Source: Opitutaceae bacterium
Lineage (GTDB): Bacteria; Verrucomicrobiota; Verrucomicrobiia; Opitutales; Opitutaceae
Assembly: GCA_005792355.1 (NCBI GenBank)
Contig: SXSC01000021.1
Coordinates: 1 to 50,446 of the forward strand
Length of the DNA stretch: 50,446 nucleotides
Direction: 5' to 3'
Below, in pieces: positions 22,233 to 30,330 of the stretch. Every line of letters begins with the position of its first letter. Within the stretch, counting starts at the first letter, position 1. The position numbers and the translations under genes were made by a program. A model generated the notes under the pieces. It searched no databases, was not told the origin of the DNA, and worked only from the letters and a program-made list of their open reading frames with translations.

Positions 22233-23181
22233 CCTTGAGGCGGAGGAGGGCGAGCAGGTTGTCGTGGGCGATGGCCTGCCGGGTTTTTTCCGGCAGGGCG
22301 TGCAGACAGGCAGTTTCGGCGGCGTAGGTGCTGCGGAGCGAGACAAACGTGCCGTCGATTTTTGCCACGTAGCTCTGAAAGGGTGTGTCCGAGCCCCAAA
22401 TCAATTTGGTCGGATAGGTGTCCGCCATCGTGCGCAGCACCGCGGTGGGGTCGCGGTAATCGGCCGCGAGCCGGCGCTCCGCCGGGGCGACATAGCCGAG
22501 GCCGCGCGTGACGCCCTCGCAGTGGATGCGGTGGGCGGAGCAGTCGAACCACGTGTTGGGCAGGTCCGCGACCCGGTCGAGACAGGCGCGATCGAACCGA
22601 CACGAGTGCGCGAGGCAGAAGCGCACGTGCGGGGTCGCCGCGGCGACGTCGAGAATGTCGGAGGCCTGCGACCATTTGTCCTCCGGCGCGACGCTGGAGT
22701 GGATCAGGAACGGCAGATCGAGTTCGGCCGCGAGTTCGAGAAAGCCGCGGCCCGCGCCGAGCAGGGCGCGTACATCCGATTCGATCATCGTCGCCTGAAT
22801 TTTCAGCCCGTAGAAGGGAAACTCGCGGTAAAGTTCGCGCAGCTTCCGGAGCTGGGCCGCGGGTTCGCGCGCGGGATCGAGGATGACAAACGGCAGCGTG
22901 AGCCGGCCGAGATCAGGATAGAGCTCGTAGATTTCCCGGAGCATCCGCTCGTTCTCAAAGCCATACGGCACCGCCTCGCAGCCGCCCGGGGCGAGCTTCT
23001 TCCGGCGCATGGCCGCCACGTCGAAGGTGAGGTTGGCCACCATGGGAAACACGACCCAGCGGTCGACGCCGCAGTGCCGGCCTTCCGTCACCATCGCCGG
23101 CAGATCCTGGGCGTAGGGATGATAGCCGTTGAGGTAGAAGAACAGGTCGACGCCGAGGTGGTTGTGGCAATCGATAATCAT
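22207..23181 (-). CDS. Amidohydrolase-family metal-dependent hydrolase
   Basis: A 324-residue TIM-barrel hydrolase of the amidohydrolase 2 type. [13 protein letters not shown] has the first His-x-His metal pair, [12 protein letters not shown] the barrel region, [15 protein letters not shown] the His after strand 5, [11 protein letters not shown] the next His, and [12 protein letters not shown] the last-strand Asp. This family includes decarboxylases and lactonases as well as amidases. It is the first gene of the minus-strand locus and is divergent from the class III aminotransferase, 108 bases away. ATG 23181 is chosen because the motif begins there; upstream codons lack coding character. Confidence 0.85.
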   Translation of the reverse strand: MIIDCHNHLGVDLFFYLNGYHPYAQDLPAMVTEGRHCGVDRWVVFPMVANLTFDVAAMRRKKLAPGGCEAVPYGFENERMLREIYELYPDLGRLTLPFVILDPAREPAAQLRKLRELYREFPFYGLKIQATMIESDVRALLGAGRGFLELAAELDLPFLIHSSVAPEDKWSQASDILDVAAATPHVRFCLAHSCRFDRACLDRVADLPNTWFDCSAHRIHCEGVTRGLGYVAPAERRLAADYRDPTAVLRTMADTYPTKLIWGSDTPFQSYVAKIDGTFVSLRSTYAAETACLHALPEKTRQAIAHDNLLALLRLKDERLLTRT

Positions 23182-23289
23182 GGCGGGGTATTGTGTTTGA
23201 CGAAACAGTCGTTTCGCAGTCTGAACGCGCCGCAAGCTCAATCCATGAGCCTGCGCGGCGCCCGGCCGCGTTTTTCCCGTCTCCCCGTC

Positions 23290-24633
23290 ATGCCTTATTC
23301 ATTTGCCCGTTCCGCCGAACTCTTCCGCCGCGCCCAGCAAAGCATCGCCGCCGGCGTGAACAGCGGTATCCGGAAGATGGAGGCGCCCGTGCCGCTCTAT
23401 TTCGCGCGCGGCACCGGACCGAACCTCTGGGACGTCGACGGCAACCACTATCTCGATTTCCAGCTGGGCCAGGGCGCGCTGCTTTATGGTCACGCCCCGG
23501 CGGGCCTGGCGGAGGCGATCGCGGCGCAGGCGCGGCTTGGCACCCACTGGGCGGCGCAGTGCGAACTCGAACTCGAAGTGGCCGAGCGCATCCAGCGCCT
23601 GCTGCCGTCGGCCGAACTCGTGCGTTTCAACAATTCCGCCACCGAGGTTGTGACGGCGGCGTTCCGCCTCGCGCGCGCCCACACCGGACGGAAGTTGATT
23701 CTGCGCTTCGAGGGCCACTACCACGGCTGGGCCGACGAGGGGCTCGTCGGTTTCGCCAACCCGGTCGACCAATGGGGTGACGGGGAGCATCCGGCGCGAA
23801 CGCACCCGAGCCAGGGCGTGATCCCCGAGGTGCTGGAGCAATTTGTGGTGGCGCGCTGGAACGACGTGGCCCACCTGCGGCGGATGGTGGATCGGCATCG
23901 GGGCCAGCTCGCGGCGATCGTGTTCGAGCCGGTGTTGTGCAACACGTGCTGCCTGGAGCCCGTCGACGGCCTGCTGGCGGCCATCCGCGAGCTGTGCGAT
24001 CGCGACGGCATGCTGATGATCTCCGACGAGACGATCACGGGATTCCGTTTTGGCGCGGCGTGTGCGCAGGGCTATTACGGATACAAGGCCGACCTCACCG
24101 TGCTGGGCAAAGCGATCGGTGGCGGCACGCCGTTTGCGGCGCTGGCGGGGACGAAGGCGGCGATGGCAAAGATTCTCTCGGGCGAGGTCGTGCATGCGGG
24201 CACGTTGAACGGCAATCCGCTCTGTCTCGCCGCGAGCAAATGGTGTCTCGATCAGGTCATCGCGCAGGGCCCGGACTTCCCCGCCGCCACGCAGGCCCTC
24301 GGCCGGCGGCTAATGGGCGGCCTCGTCGATCTGGCGCGCGAGCACGGCGTGCCGCTGCGGCCACAAGGACCCGGGCTGGTTTTTCACGCGGTGATGTTAA
24401 GGCCCGGCGCCGCCGAGGGGGCGGTGCGGGACTACCGCGACTACGTGCGCCGCCATGATGCGCCGCGCTGGGCGCACCTGCGCCGTTGCCTGCTGGAGGA
24501 AGGCGTGCGGGCGATCGAACGCGGCCTCTGGTCCATCAGCACGACGCACACCGCGGCCGACATCGACGAGGCGCTGCGGCGGTCGCGGGCGGCTGTTGGG
24601 CGGCATGCGGCGACCTGGCGGATGCCCGCGTGA
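23290..24633 (+). CDS. Class III aminotransferase (glutamate-1-semialdehyde aminomutase-like)
   Basis: A 447-residue PLP enzyme of the HemL-like group. AQQSIAAGVNSGIRK matches the GSA aminomutase N-terminus, VRFNNSATEVVTAAFRLARA the PLP phosphate helix (HemL has NSGTEA), MLMISDETITGFRFG carries the ring-binding Asp246, and TVLGKAIGGGTPFAALAG the Schiff-base Lys274. In place of the HemL signature GTEA-M it has ATEVV, and the linked genes are catabolic, so a haem role is unlikely. It probably transaminates the amine of this locus. ATG 23290 (MPYSFARSAELF) is used; the very long upstream extension of this frame is antisense to the hydrolase gene. A 620-base gap separates it from the MlrC gene. 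Confidence 0.87.
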   Translation: MPYSFARSAELFRRAQQSIAAGVNSGIRKMEAPVPLYFARGTGPNLWDVDGNHYLDFQLGQGALLYGHAPAGLAEAIAAQARLGTHWAAQCELELEVAERIQRLLPSAELVRFNNSATEVVTAAFRLARAHTGRKLILRFEGHYHGWADEGLVGFANPVDQWGDGEHPARTHPSQGVIPEVLEQFVVARWNDVAHLRRMVDRHRGQLAAIVFEPVLCNTCCLEPVDGLLAAIRELCDRDGMLMISDETITGFRFGAACAQGYYGYKADLTVLGKAIGGGTPFAALAGTKAAMAKILSGEVVHAGTLNGNPLCLAASKWCLDQVIAQGPDFPAATQALGRRLMGGLVDLAREHGVPLRPQGPGLVFHAVMLRPGAAEGAVRDYRDYVRRHDAPRWAHLRRCLLEEGVRAIERGLWSISTTHTAADIDEALRRSRAAVGRHAATWRMPA

Positions 24634-24692
24634 GGGGCGCCGCATGAAAACACGGGAAACTGGACCAAGGCCGATTGGAATCGTGCATCTCA

Positions 24693-24842
24693 GCCGTAAC
24701 GATGCAGTCGGGTGCCGACCTCGAGGGGGAACCGTAGTACCTCTTGGTGACCGCCATCGGCGACAGGAGTGTCGCCGTTCCGTCGGAGGGGCGACACTCC
24801 TGTCGCCCGTGCTGCAGCGGTGTTCGACTGCATCGTTACGGC
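24693..24842. repeat. Nested palindromic element, ~150 bp
   Basis: The outer arms GCCGTAACGATGCAGTCG (24693-24710) and CGACTGCATCGTTACGGC (24825-24842) are perfect 18-base reverse complements. An inner pair GGCGACAGGAGTGTCGCC (24759-24776) and GGCGACACTCCTGTCGCC (24790-24807) is also perfect, and each inner arm is itself a hairpin (GGCGACA/TGTCGCC). This is a two-layer cruciform-like element without coding capacity. Confidence 0.85.
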
Positions 24843-24877
24843 GCAGAGTTGACCACGCGGGTCAGAGTACGGATCAA

Positions 24878-24951
24878 AGGAGGGGCGGTTTCCCAACCGC
24901 CCAAATACGATCGGCCGACGGTTCTGCGGCGGTTGGGAAACCGCCGCTCCT
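24878..24951. repeat. REP-like palindrome, GGGCGGTTTCCC family, copy 2
   Basis: AGGAGGGGCGGTTTCCCAAC (then CGCC) and GGCGGTTGGGAAACCGCCGC (then TCCT) form the arms, with TCGGCCGACGGTT in the centre, as in copy 1 at 20248-20321. The right flank ACGATCAAGATCTTCGCGA also matches the first copy, so the mobile unit extends ~30 bases past the palindrome. Confidence 0.8.
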
Positions 24952-25061
24952 GAAGAAACGATCAAGATCTTCGCGAGCGGGTTCGAACTGGATCGAGATC
25001 GCGCACCGCGGCAACGGCAACCAGCCTCGGGCGGGCAAGCCGAGGGTTCACGGAATCGTGA

Positions 25062-25183
25062 AATCGGGCATCGGGCATCTAAAATCTGGAAATTTCCAAA
25101 CCCGTGAGCCGCTCGTACCGGCGCTGCGGTGCGACGAACGCACCGGACTGAATTCCCGGATGCCCGATGACCGATGCCCGATT
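25062..25183. repeat. Palindromic element with AATCGGGCATCGGGCAT ends
   Basis: AATCGGGCATCGGGCAT (25062-25078) pairs with ATGCCCGATGACCGATGCCC (then GATT) at 25160-25183. The centre (AAATCTGGAAATTTCC and more) shows no ORF. It is a different sequence family from its two neighbours. Confidence 0.7.
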
Positions 25184-25256
25184 GTCAGACGGTCGCGGTC
25201 GCTCGTTGCAAGATTTCCGATTCTCGCCGTCACCCTCTGATCGCGATCCCGCACCG

Positions 25257-26771
25257 ATGAAGCCCCGCATTCTCACCGCCGGATTTTTCCACGAGACGCA
25301 CACGTTTGTGGATGAGCTCACGCGCTGGGAGGATTTTTCGGTCGCCCGCGGGGCGGACGTTTTCCAGAAACGCGGCGACGCTTCGCCGACGGACGGATTT
25401 CTCGAGGAGGCGGCGCGGCAGGGGCTTGAGGTGATCCCGACGCTCGACGCGCGGGCGACGCCCAGCGGCACCGTGACAGAGGCGGCCTTCGAGGCGTTTT
25501 GGGTGGAATTCGTGGAGCGGGCGGCGCCGGAGCTGGCCCGCGGCGTCGATGGAATTTTTCTCGTGCTGCACGGCGCGATGGTGACGGAGTCGCACGCCGA
25601 TGCGGAGGGCGAACTGCTGGCGCGGATTCGCGCGCTGCCCGGCGCAGGGGCCGTGCCGATCTTCGGTGTGCTCGATCTGCACGCCAACGTGACCGCGCGC
25701 ATGTGCACGCTGGCCAACGGCCTCGTGATGTACCGGGAAAATCCGCACACCGATGCCCGCGAGGCCGCGCAGCGGGGCACCGCGCTGCTCGCCCGCTGCC
25801 TGCGGGAGCGGGTGGTGCCGCACCTGGAATGGTGCCGTCCGCCGCTCGTGTGGGCGCCGCCCGGCACCGGCACGGGCACCGATCCGATGCGCGCGTTGGA
25901 GAGCTACGCGCGCTCGGTCGAGGCGGAGCACCCGGCGATTTGGGAATGCAACGTGGCCGCCGGTTTCTCGTTTGCCGACACGCCCGACACCGGGGTCTCG
26001 CTGAGCGCCATCACGACCGGCGCCCCGGGCTCCGCGCGCGACGCCCTCGAAGGGGGCGCGCGCCTCGCCTGGTCGCTGCGGGAGAGCGGCCACATCGTGT
26101 ATCCGGTGGTGGATGAGGTCGTGGCGCGCCTCGCCGCCGAGCCCGCGCTGACCGGCCCGATCTTGCTCGTCGAGCCGGCCGACAACATCGGTGGCGGCGC
26201 CCCGGGCGATGGCACGGGAGTGTTGCGCGCGCTCCTGACTCATCGCGTGGCGAACAGCCTCGTGGTGATCAACGATCCGCTGGCAGTGGCCGCGCTGGCT
26301 GATGCCCCGGTGGGAGCCGTGCGCTCGCTCGCGTTGGGCGGCCGCGGCTCGCGGCAGGATGCGGGGCCGGTGCAACTCGCGGTCACGCTGGTGTCGCGCA
26401 GCGACGGGCGTTTTGTGCTCGAGGACAGCCACAGCCATCTTGCCTCGATGAGCGGCGCGCAGATCGACATGGGACCGTGCGCGGTGGTGCGGAGCGGTGG
26501 GGTCACGGTGTTGCTCACGAGCCGCAAGACGCCGCCGTTCGATTTGGGGCAGCTGCGCAGCCAGGGGCTCGAGCCGTGCGGCTTCGCGGTGATCGGCGTG
26601 AAGGCCGCGGTGGCGCACCGGCGGGCCTACGATCCGATCGCGCGCGCGTCGTTTTTCGTCGACACCCCCGGGCCGTGTTCGAGCACGCTGGCCTGTTTTC
26701 CGTGGCGGCGCCTGCGCCGTCCGATCTGGCCGCTCGATCCCGCCACATCCTTCAGCTGCGAATTTTCATGA
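25257..26771 (+). CDS. M81-family metallopeptidase (MlrC-like)
   Basis: A 504-residue zinc enzyme of the microcystinase C family. ILTAGFFHETHTFVDELTRW at the N-terminus carries metal-binding His/Glu residues, GIFLVLHGAMVTESHADAEG matches the conserved HGAM segment, FGVLDLHANVTARM gives the Asp and His ligands, and ENPHTDAREA the next His. The C-terminal domain has LVEPADNIGGGAPGDGTGVL, another family signature. MlrC cleaves linear microcystin fragments, but most relatives are in unrelated bacteria and act on unknown peptides or amides. Its stop overlaps the RidA start (ATGA at 26768-26771), so the two are coupled. The start is the ATG at 25257. Confidence 0.88.
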   Translation: MKPRILTAGFFHETHTFVDELTRWEDFSVARGADVFQKRGDASPTDGFLEEAARQGLEVIPTLDARATPSGTVTEAAFEAFWVEFVERAAPELARGVDGIFLVLHGAMVTESHADAEGELLARIRALPGAGAVPIFGVLDLHANVTARMCTLANGLVMYRENPHTDAREAAQRGTALLARCLRERVVPHLEWCRPPLVWAPPGTGTGTDPMRALESYARSVEAEHPAIWECNVAAGFSFADTPDTGVSLSAITTGAPGSARDALEGGARLAWSLRESGHIVYPVVDEVVARLAAEPALTGPILLVEPADNIGGGAPGDGTGVLRALLTHRVANSLVVINDPLAVAALADAPVGAVRSLALGGRGSRQDAGPVQLAVTLVSRSDGRFVLEDSHSHLASMSGAQIDMGPCAVVRSGGVTVLLTSRKTPPFDLGQLRSQGLEPCGFAVIGVKAAVAHRRAYDPIARASFFVDTPGPCSSTLACFPWRRLRRPIWPLDPATSFSCEFS

Positions 26772-27151
26772 ACACCAATGTCACCTATCCCCGCGATGCC
26801 AACACGCCCGTCTCGCACCTGCCGTTCAGCCCGGCGGTACGGGTGGGCGACCTGATTCTGGTCTCCGGCCAGGCCTCGGTTGATGCCACGGGCAAAATCG
26901 TGCCGGACACCTTCGAGGGCGAATTCCGCCGCTCGATCGAAAACATGCGCGCGGTGCTGCAGGCCGCCGGGTGCGATCTCCATGACGTGGTGCAGACCCG
27001 GAACTACGTGCGCGATCCCGCCAACGTGGCGCGGTACAACGAACTTTACCGCGAGTATTTCTCCGCGCCGTTCCCGGCGCGCACGACGATCACCAACTGT
27101 CTGCCGCCGACGCTGCAGTACGAGGTCGAGTGCGTGGCGGTGGCGCGGTGA
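26768..27151 (+). CDS. RidA-family protein
   Basis: A 127-residue YjgF/YER057c/UK114 protein. LPFSPAVRVGDLILVSGQAS and DTFEGEFRRSIENMRAVLQAAGCDL (in part) follow the family pattern, and the substrate-binding Arg is in VQTRNYVRDP and PARTTITNCLPPT. RidA hydrolyses reactive enamine/imine intermediates released by PLP enzymes, and nearby members act on specific pathway intermediates. Coupled translation with the MlrC gene and proximity to two PLP enzymes fit a role in clearing or processing imines in this locus. The C-terminal Glu in EVECVAVAR is the usual catalytic-site Glu. Confidence 0.9.
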   Translation: MNTNVTYPRDANTPVSHLPFSPAVRVGDLILVSGQASVDATGKIVPDTFEGEFRRSIENMRAVLQAAGCDLHDVVQTRNYVRDPANVARYNELYREYFSAPFPARTTITNCLPPTLQYEVECVAVAR

Positions 27152-27479
27152 ACGGAAGAGGGGGAGACGCGGAGAGGGAGAGACGGAGAGACTTGGAGAC
27201 GACAGGCAGACGTATTTCCACCGTTCCCTTCCTTGGTCGAATTCCGAGGAGGACGGAAGGCAATCTCCTCGAAGTCGCCGCAGTCCCTTGTCCTCACGTC
27301 GTCTTCCGCCGTGTGGCTTCCGACCTCTCTCCTACGCCTGGCTTCCGCCTTCGCCTGGCTTCGACGCGACAAGTCGGCGCGGCAAGCCGACTTCCGAATA
27401 CTGACCTCTGATTACTGATTGGTCACTGACCTCTGATTACTCCCCCGCTCCCCGTCTCTCCGTCTCCGCTTCTTCCGTA
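27152..27479. repeat. Purine/pyrimidine-rich palindromic tract
   Basis: The tract begins ACGGAAGAGGGGGAGACGCG and ends CCGTCTCTCCGTCTCCGCTT followed by CTTCCGT: two strand-biased arms (GGAGA-rich then TCTCC-rich) that pair imperfectly. Just before the right arm CTGACCTCTGATTACT occurs twice (near 27401 and 27426). It fills the 330 bases between the converging RidA and exonuclease genes. No ORF is credible. It could act as a bidirectional terminator or be a decayed mobile repeat. Confidence 0.6.
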
Positions 27480-28034
27480 TCAGCGGCTGGCGACCAAGCC
27501 GCGGCGGCGCAGTTCAAAGAAACACCGCGCGCAAGCCAGGACGTCCGCCCGGGCATCATGGGCCTGGGTGAGGCCACGACCAAACAGGTGGACGTGCAAT
27601 TCCTCGAGTTTGGGCCATTTGTAGCCGCCATTGTAGCGCGGGATGCGACAGACCTGGACGGTGTTCTGCATCGTGCAATACGTCGGCAGCCGGGAGAGAT
27701 TTTCCGCCATCCGCAGCAGGGAAAATTCGCGGAGCACCCGCGGGCGGTCGAAGGCGACGTTGTGCCCGATGAAGAGCGCCGGGGCGTGCCGCGTGATGTC
27801 TTGGGCCAGGCCGGTCAGCGCCTCACCGATGGGGATGCCGGTGCGGCGCGCGTCGGCGGTGGTGATGCCGTGCACCGCGGCCGCCTCCGGCGGGATGGTG
27901 AAGCCATCGGGGAAAATCACGTGATGCGCGCTCGCCACCTCGACCTCCGCGTCGTCGTAGAGGGCCCAGGAGAGCGAGACGATGCGGGCGGTCGGCGTGA
28001 CGCCGGTGGTTTCAGTGTCGAGGATGAGATTCAT
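27480..28034 (-). CDS. DEDDh 3'-5' exonuclease (DnaQ-like)
   Basis: A 184-residue exonuclease domain protein. MNLILDTETTGV has the first Asp-x-Glu, FIGHNVAFDRPRV the second motif with His and Asp, and AHDARADVLACARCFF the third, with the catalytic His and Asp of the DEDDh type. Members are proofreading subunits, oligoribonucleases or RNase T-like proteins; the short length and isolation from polymerase genes leave the substrate open. ATG 28034 is chosen because the motif starts there. It converges with the RidA gene. Confidence 0.85.
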   Translation of the reverse strand: MNLILDTETTGVTPTARIVSLSWALYDDAEVEVASAHHVIFPDGFTIPPEAAAVHGITTADARRTGIPIGEALTGLAQDITRHAPALFIGHNVAFDRPRVLREFSLLRMAENLSRLPTYCTMQNTVQVCRIPRYNGGYKWPKLEELHVHLFGRGLTQAHDARADVLACARCFFELRRRGLVASR

Positions 28035-28294
28035 GTTGGATTGGCTGTCACACCCACTTCCCGGGCTGACGTCAGGGTCTGGATTTCCGCACACGGCACT
28101 CCTGGCTGATGGTAAAGTCGATCTTACAATTATCCGGCATTCCGCCAAACTCTGGCCGGATCTCCGGGCGGGCAAACGCGGAGCCGCGGCGCACGGTGCG
28201 AGGAAAGTTTCGTGGCGGTCAGCGATTTGTGGTGGAAGGATTTTCCGTTGAACCGGGCGACCCGCGGTAGTGACATGGCGTGACTAATCGTCCG

Positions 28295-28420
28295 ATGAAT
28301 CCCGATTCGCGCAGAATGCAAATTGCTGGTGTGGTGGAAAATGGTGCCCATTTTATGCTGCCCGATGCGACGGCGCGGGGTTTGCCAATCCTTTCTGTGG
28401 AGGTATCGCCGTGCGAATAA
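28295..28420 (+). CDS. Small ORF overlapping the rsmD start
   Basis: A 41-codon frame (MNPDSRRMQIAGVVENGAHF then MLPDATARGLPILSVEVSPCE) ends at TAA 28418-28420, ten bases inside rsmD. A GTG at 28280 would add five residues. Its composition is protein-like, with alternating hydrophobic residues. The tight overlap with rsmD suggests translational coupling. I do not recognise a family. It may be a real short gene or a leader ORF that feeds ribosomes to rsmD. Confidence 0.4.
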   Translation: MNPDSRRMQIAGVVENGAHFMLPDATARGLPILSVEVSPCE

Positions 28421-28989
28421 GCGGCGGGAAAGCCCGCGGAATCGCGCTCGCGGTCCCGAAGGGCGACAAAGTGAGGCCTGCCACGGACGGGATGCGCCAG
28501 GCGGTGTTCTCGAGTCTGGGATCCGTGGTGTCTGGGGCGCGATTTCTGGACCTGTTTGCCGGAAGCGGGGCGTACGGCTTGGAAGCGCTCAGCCGCGGGG
28601 CGGTCGGGGGAATATTTGTTGAACAAAATCCCAAGGCGGTGGCCTGCGTCCGCCAGAACATTGGTTCCGTGTGCAAGAGCCTTGGTTGGGGCGCCGCTGG
28701 CGCGGGCGAACTCCTGGTCGTGCAGGCCGACGCACGGAATGTGCCATTGGGCGGCAGCGCCGAAGTGCCTGATCTGGTGTTCGTCGATCCGCCGTACGAC
28801 ATCATTGCGGAGATCGCGCCGGCGCTGTTGGCACGACTGGCGGTGGTGCTTTCACCGAAGCCGGGCGCGATCGTGGTCTTCGAATTGCCGGGCGAACTGG
28901 ATCTCGTCGCGGACGGCTGGGTGATGCTCAAACGGCTTGGCAAGGGCGCCAGGCAGCCGACCGTGGCATTTTTTCGTCACGGGCCGTAG
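28411..28989 (+). CDS. rsmD: 16S rRNA (guanine-966-N2)-methyltransferase RsmD
   Basis: A 192-residue AdoMet enzyme that methylates G966 of 16S rRNA in the small subunit. RISGGKARGIALAVPKGDKV followed by RPATDGMRQAVFSSL is the family N-terminus (normally R-I-i-gG-yrgr-l-p-g--lRPt-d-vrealf), FLDLFAGSGAYGLEALSRGA binds AdoMet, and LVFVDPPYD is the catalytic D-P-P-Y. The length is normal. It starts at GTG 28411 (GTGCGAATAAGCGGC), inside a short upstream ORF. The next gene, RsmE, is on the opposite strand and also methylates 16S rRNA. Confidence 0.92.
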   Translation: MRISGGKARGIALAVPKGDKVRPATDGMRQAVFSSLGSVVSGARFLDLFAGSGAYGLEALSRGAVGGIFVEQNPKAVACVRQNIGSVCKSLGWGAAGAGELLVVQADARNVPLGGSAEVPDLVFVDPPYDIIAEIAPALLARLAVVLSPKPGAIVVFELPGELDLVADGWVMLKRLGKGARQPTVAFFRHGP

Positions 28990-29056
28990 CGTACCGCCCA
29001 TTCCCAAGACGTCGTCGGCTGCGGACGCCACCGGGAGTTGTGCGGCGAGTGGCCGC

Positions 29057-29803
29057 CTACGTCAGTCCCAGCTTCGCTCGCACCAGCGTCAGTGCCGCAG
29101 TGCAAGCCGTCTCGGTTCGAAGCACCCGCGGGCCGAGGTGGTGAAACTGAAACCTGTGTGCGCGCAGCACCTCCCGCTCGGCCGCCGACCAACCCCGCTC
29201 GCCGCCGAGGGCCAGGACGGCGTGAGGGTCGCTCGAAAGACGGCATTGGCTCAGCGGCGTGGCGGACTCGTAGTTGTCGAGCGCGAGTCGCGTGTCTGGC
29301 GCCAGTGCGGCCAGTGCGTCGGCCAGCGTGCTACCGACGGTGACCTCCGGGACGCGGGTGGAAAAAGCCTGCTCGGCCCCGGCGATTACGTGCCGACGCC
29401 ACTCGCCCGACGACCAGAGCGTGCTTTGGGCGTAGCTGGATTCTCCTTTTTCCGTCCGGACAAAGTGCAACGCGTCCACGCCCAACGTCGTGGCGTCGCG
29501 CAGGATGTCGCGGGCGGTCTGCGGCCGGGGCAGGCCGACCAGCAATGTGATTGGCTCGGCTGGCGATCCGCCGGTTTCCCACGCGAACGAGAAGGTGAGG
29601 GATTCGTCGGAGACGGCGGCGAGGGTGCCCTTGCCGCGCTCGCCGTTGATCACGCCGGCGTCGAACGTGTCACCGAGTTGCCGGCGGAGGACGCCGAGCA
29701 GGTGGGCGGCGCGCCGATCGGTGCGCGGGAGTGGGCGCTCGAGTTCGGTGCGGTCGAAGAGGATCAGGTTCACGCCGACGAGTGTGGATGAGTGTGAACG
29801 CAT
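29057..29803 (-). CDS. rsmE: 16S rRNA (uracil-1498-N3)-methyltransferase RsmE
   Basis: A 248-residue SPOUT-class enzyme. VNLILFDRTELERPLPRTDR followed by RAAHLLGVLRRQLGD is the PUA-like N-terminus with the HL-VLR motif, and KLGL-type ends are typical of the family. The SPOUT half has ALGGERGWSAAEREVLRAHR (AdoMet loop, usual consensus -iGPEGG-s--E) and LGPRVLRTETACTAAL, the LG.rILR.ETA signature. The start may be ATG 29803 or, 10 codons later, GTG 29773 (VNLILFD), which better fits the family length. It is convergent with rsmD and lies next to tRNA-Gly. Confidence 0.9.
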   Translation of the reverse strand: MRSHSSTLVGVNLILFDRTELERPLPRTDRRAAHLLGVLRRQLGDTFDAGVINGERGKGTLAAVSDESLTFSFAWETGGSPAEPITLLVGLPRPQTARDILRDATTLGVDALHFVRTEKGESSYAQSTLWSSGEWRRHVIAGAEQAFSTRVPEVTVGSTLADALAALAPDTRLALDNYESATPLSQCRLSSDPHAVLALGGERGWSAAEREVLRAHRFQFHHLGPRVLRTETACTAALTLVRAKLGLT

Positions 29804-29968
29804 GGCGACGCAACTTTGCATGCGTGCGGCGGTGCGGGTGTGGTCCGGAGCGTCGGGCGAAAAATCAGCCCGGGGATCGCGGCGTGCGGGCTGGCTGGGG
29901 ATGAAACGGGTCCGCGCTGCGAGCTTGACCGCCGGGCCGCGACGAGGAAGCTTTCCGTCCTGCGCCAC

Positions 29969-30042
29969 GCGGGCGTAGTTTAGTGGTAAAACTCCTGCCT
30001 TCCAAGCAGGTCTCGTCGGTTCGATTCCGTCCGCCCGCTCCA
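29969..30042 (+). tRNA. tRNA-Gly (TCC anticodon), CCA encoded
   Basis: The acceptor stem GCGGGCG (29969-29975) pairs with CGCCCGC (30032-30038), followed by T and CCA. The anticodon arm CCTGC-CTTCCAA-GCAGG gives anticodon TCC, and the T-arm contains GTTCGATTC. A D-arm TAGTTTAGTGGTAAAACT is typical of glycine tRNA. The length is 74 bases with CCA. A rho-independent terminator follows. Confidence 0.93.
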
Positions 30043-30049
30043 ATTATTC

Positions 30050-30085
30050 AACCCGCATTCTCCCGGTGAGATGCGGGTTTTGGTT
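30050..30085 (+). terminator. Rho-independent terminator after tRNA-Gly
   Basis: AACCCGCAT (30050-30058) and ATGCGGGTT (30071-30079) form a 9-bp stem with a 12-base loop, followed by TTGGTTTG. It starts eight bases after the tRNA end. Confidence 0.75.
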
Positions 30086-30254
30086 TGTCCCGAAAAAGCC
30101 AAAGTGACAATGCTGGTGACAATACCGACGCCGATAACGCCCACCATCTCTGTCGGTTTTCGGGTCTTCGTCTTTTTGAATTTAACCGCATGCCGACTCA
30201 ACCGGTCGTATCATTTGGAGGCGCCGTGGGCTAGTGGCGCGACCAATAACTTTC

Positions 30255-30330
30255 GTGACCTGTAGCTGCGAGCGCCAGCGAGTGGACCACCGGCGCGCTC
30301 CACTCGCTGGCGCTCGCCGCTACTTGTCAC
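30255..30330. repeat. Long palindromic element with GTGAC ends
   Basis: GTGACCTGTAGCTGCGAGCG (then CCAGCGAGTGGA) on the left and TCCACTCGCTGGCGCTCGCC (then GCTACTTGTCAC) on the right form a 32-base inverted repeat with about four mismatches around a 12-base centre. The right end abuts the region where gene debris begins. Confidence 0.85.

Larger units (their letters stand above)
24634..25256. other. Intergenic region packed with palindromic elements
   Basis: About 620 bases between the aminotransferase and the MlrC gene. Three separate palindromes occupy most of it: 24693-24842, 24878-24951 and 25062-25183. No gene is seen. The promoter of the MlrC-RidA pair should lie in the last 70 bases, unless these genes are co-transcribed across the repeats. 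Confidence 0.6.
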
